A stretch of 64,000 nucleotides of DNA. Origin: Alphaproteobacteria bacterium (GTDB lineage Bacteria; Pseudomonadota; Alphaproteobacteria; UBA9219). Made by a program: the position numbers and the translations under genes. Below, piece after piece: positions 63,097 through 64,000 of this stretch. The notes under the pieces were generated by a model, which searched no databases, was not told the origin of the DNA, and saw only the letters and a program-made list of their open reading frames with translations. The stretch spans positions 1-64,000 of the forward strand of contig JAFALY010000029.1 in NCBI GenBank assembly GCA_019233975.1, read 5' to 3'. Numbering within the stretch: position 1 is the first letter of the stretch; the number at the start of each line of letters is the position of its first letter.

Positions 63097-63762
63097 ATGT
63101 CTTTGTCCTATCCCGTTATCCTGCCGCCGCGTCAGGCCATGACGCCATCGCTCGTCGCGCAAATTGATGCCATCCGTCAGGCGGCGTGCGCGTCATCTGC
63201 GCCTTTTTTCATTCATACGCTGGGTGGCCCCGGCTGTGGAAAATCCTCATTGATGACCGCGTTGCGTGATTTTTTTGCAGAAAAGAATCCTGTTTTTGTC
63301 GCCATGGACAAATTGATGGAGGGCATGCCCGAATATCAGGCTGGCCTTAAAATAGACCCGGCCAAGGCATTCGTGTCCTGCGAACTGCCTGCCCGCATTG
63401 CCTGCTATGCGCTGCTTAAGGACCTAATCGCGCACCGGGCCAATATTATTTTTGAACATAGCGGCGCGAATGACGCGCATCCGGCTTTGCTGCAATATGC
63501 CAAGCAGGCGGGGTATCGCATCCAGCTGTTGCATCTGCAGGTTTCGGCGGACGTTGCCAAGGCGCGCATTATTGAACGCAATGCGCAGGGCGGACGTTTT
63601 ACGCCGCCGCATTATGTCGATGAACGTAATCTGATTATCGCCGGTTTGTTGCCGCAATATGTGCAGATTGCCGATAATTACCATGTGTTAGAGAACAGTA
63701 CGAACTCCGCCGATCCGGTTGAGGCTCTGCGTATGCAGTTGCGGTCGGGGCTGCGCGTTTAG
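63097..63762 (+). CDS. Zeta-toxin-like P-loop kinase
   Basis: A 221-residue P-loop kinase. Walker A is TLGGPGCGKSSLMTALRDFF; a following Asp (AMDKLMEGMPEYQAG) and a later HLQVSADVAKARIIERNAQG with a lid-like Arg-rich helix resemble zeta-toxin/AAA_33-type kinases. Zeta toxins phosphorylate UDP-GlcNAc; many relatives are not toxins. No epsilon-type antitoxin gene is visible next to it, so a toxin role is not claimed. Start ATG 63097 is 21 bp from the possible start (63075) of the divergent unknown gene. Confidence 0.65.
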   Translation: MSLSYPVILPPRQAMTPSLVAQIDAIRQAACASSAPFFIHTLGGPGCGKSSLMTALRDFFAEKNPVFVAMDKLMEGMPEYQAGLKIDPAKAFVSCELPARIACYALLKDLIAHRANIIFEHSGANDAHPALLQYAKQAGYRIQLLHLQVSADVAKARIIERNAQGGRFTPPHYVDERNLIIAGLLPQYVQIADNYHVLENSTNSADPVEALRMQLRSGLRV

Positions 63763-63815
63763 ATTGTCAGGGAACCAATCCTGTGGTTCGATTGTGATGA
63801 AGGTGGGAACATCCA

Positions 63816-64000
63816 ATGGCAAAAACAGAAACCAAGGGCAGGGCGGCCGCCGCACGTACGGTTGGCAAAGTGGATTATGAAAGCCTGTATGACGCGTTCT
63901 TGCTACTGAAGTCACGCGACGAATGTGCGCGCTTCATGCGCGACCTGTGCACGCCTGCGGAACTGCAGGCCTTCGCCGAACGTTGGCGCGTCGTACAGAT
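63816..64000 (+). CDS. YerC/YecD (TrpR-like) DNA-binding protein, cut by window end
   Basis: The first 61 residues of a YerC/YecD family protein: ESLYDAFLLLKSRDECARFM, RDLCTPAELQAFAERWRVVQ. The TrpR-type helix-turn-helix follows in family members but lies past the window end. Start ATG 63816 follows GGTGGGAAC. The sequence matches the family closely in the part present. Confidence 0.88.
   Translation, partial: MAKTETKGRAAAARTVGKVDYESLYDAFLLLKSRDECARFMRDLCTPAELQAFAERWRVVQ

Noticed and set aside
63097-63762. Epsilon/zeta toxin-antitoxin module
   Set aside because: Only the kinase resembles zeta proteins; no epsilon-like antitoxin gene is adjacent.

Overview
The window is chromosomal DNA of an alphaproteobacterium. 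Evidence: the order ahcY - glycosyltransferase 39 - divL - tsaE - amgK - murU - addB - addA - trxA, a DivL-type histidine kinase with Tyr instead of the phospho-acceptor His, AddAB instead of RecBCD, an NDUFS4-type complex I subunit, GTA-type phage structural genes and a YerC/YecD protein. Base composition and gene style would fit Micavibrio-like or Rhodospirillales-like bacteria, but the genus cannot be fixed from this sequence.

Region 1 (1-20.7 kb) is a prophage or gene-transfer-agent-like cluster, all on the + strand: terminase, HK97 portal, prohead protease, capsid, adaptor, stopper and tail terminator, then distal-tail, hub, NlpC/P60 and megatron-like genes, a complete lysis set (endolysin, holin-like proteins, Rz/Rz1 spanins) and adhesin-like tail genes. 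No recognisable tail-tube or tape-measure gene lies where they are expected. The head end is crowded with polymorphic-toxin-like cassettes. A standalone toxin plus immunity pair precedes the terminase. The portal carries a C-terminal extension with the same PRVPAGN-DGGQWT linker, followed by a toxin-like domain now out of frame through an exact 7-bp tandem duplication. Then come an immunity-like gene, a second orphan immunity-like gene and two displaced, degenerate copies of portal segments. This looks like a phage-particle-borne toxin locus that has exchanged C-terminal cassettes, and it is the most interesting system in the window.

Region 2 (20.7-43 kb) is core genome: a membrane-anchored cytochrome c, an HpnL-like membrane protein, a GPP34 protein and a membrane-anchored SNase-like protein on +, then a long minus-strand block (trxA, addA, addB, murU, amgK, tsaE, divL, GT39, ahcY) joining DNA repair, cell-wall recycling, tRNA modification and cell-cycle control. 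A rhodanese, a membrane zincin and comM follow.

Region 3 (43-50 kb) holds rplK-rplA and rplJ-rplL, separated by an opposite-strand lipoprotein gene and not followed by rpoB. Next are a tiny acidic protein with two QGDLF (sliding-clamp-like) motifs between two near-identical terminators, a chemoreceptor, and a partner protein whose C-terminus resembles CheY-binding peptides.

Region 4 (49-64 kb) holds a patatin, an MsbA-type lipid flippase, hydrolases, exported proteins, tRNA-Pro(UGG), a class I amidotransferase, an NDUFS4-like subunit, tRNA-Arg(UCU), a divergent Nramp-like transporter beside an MFS relic, a nitronate monooxygenase-like enzyme, a polar amino-acid ABC importer, an unknown (possibly frameshifted) protein divergent from a zeta-toxin-like kinase, and the start of a YerC/YecD gene cut by the window end.
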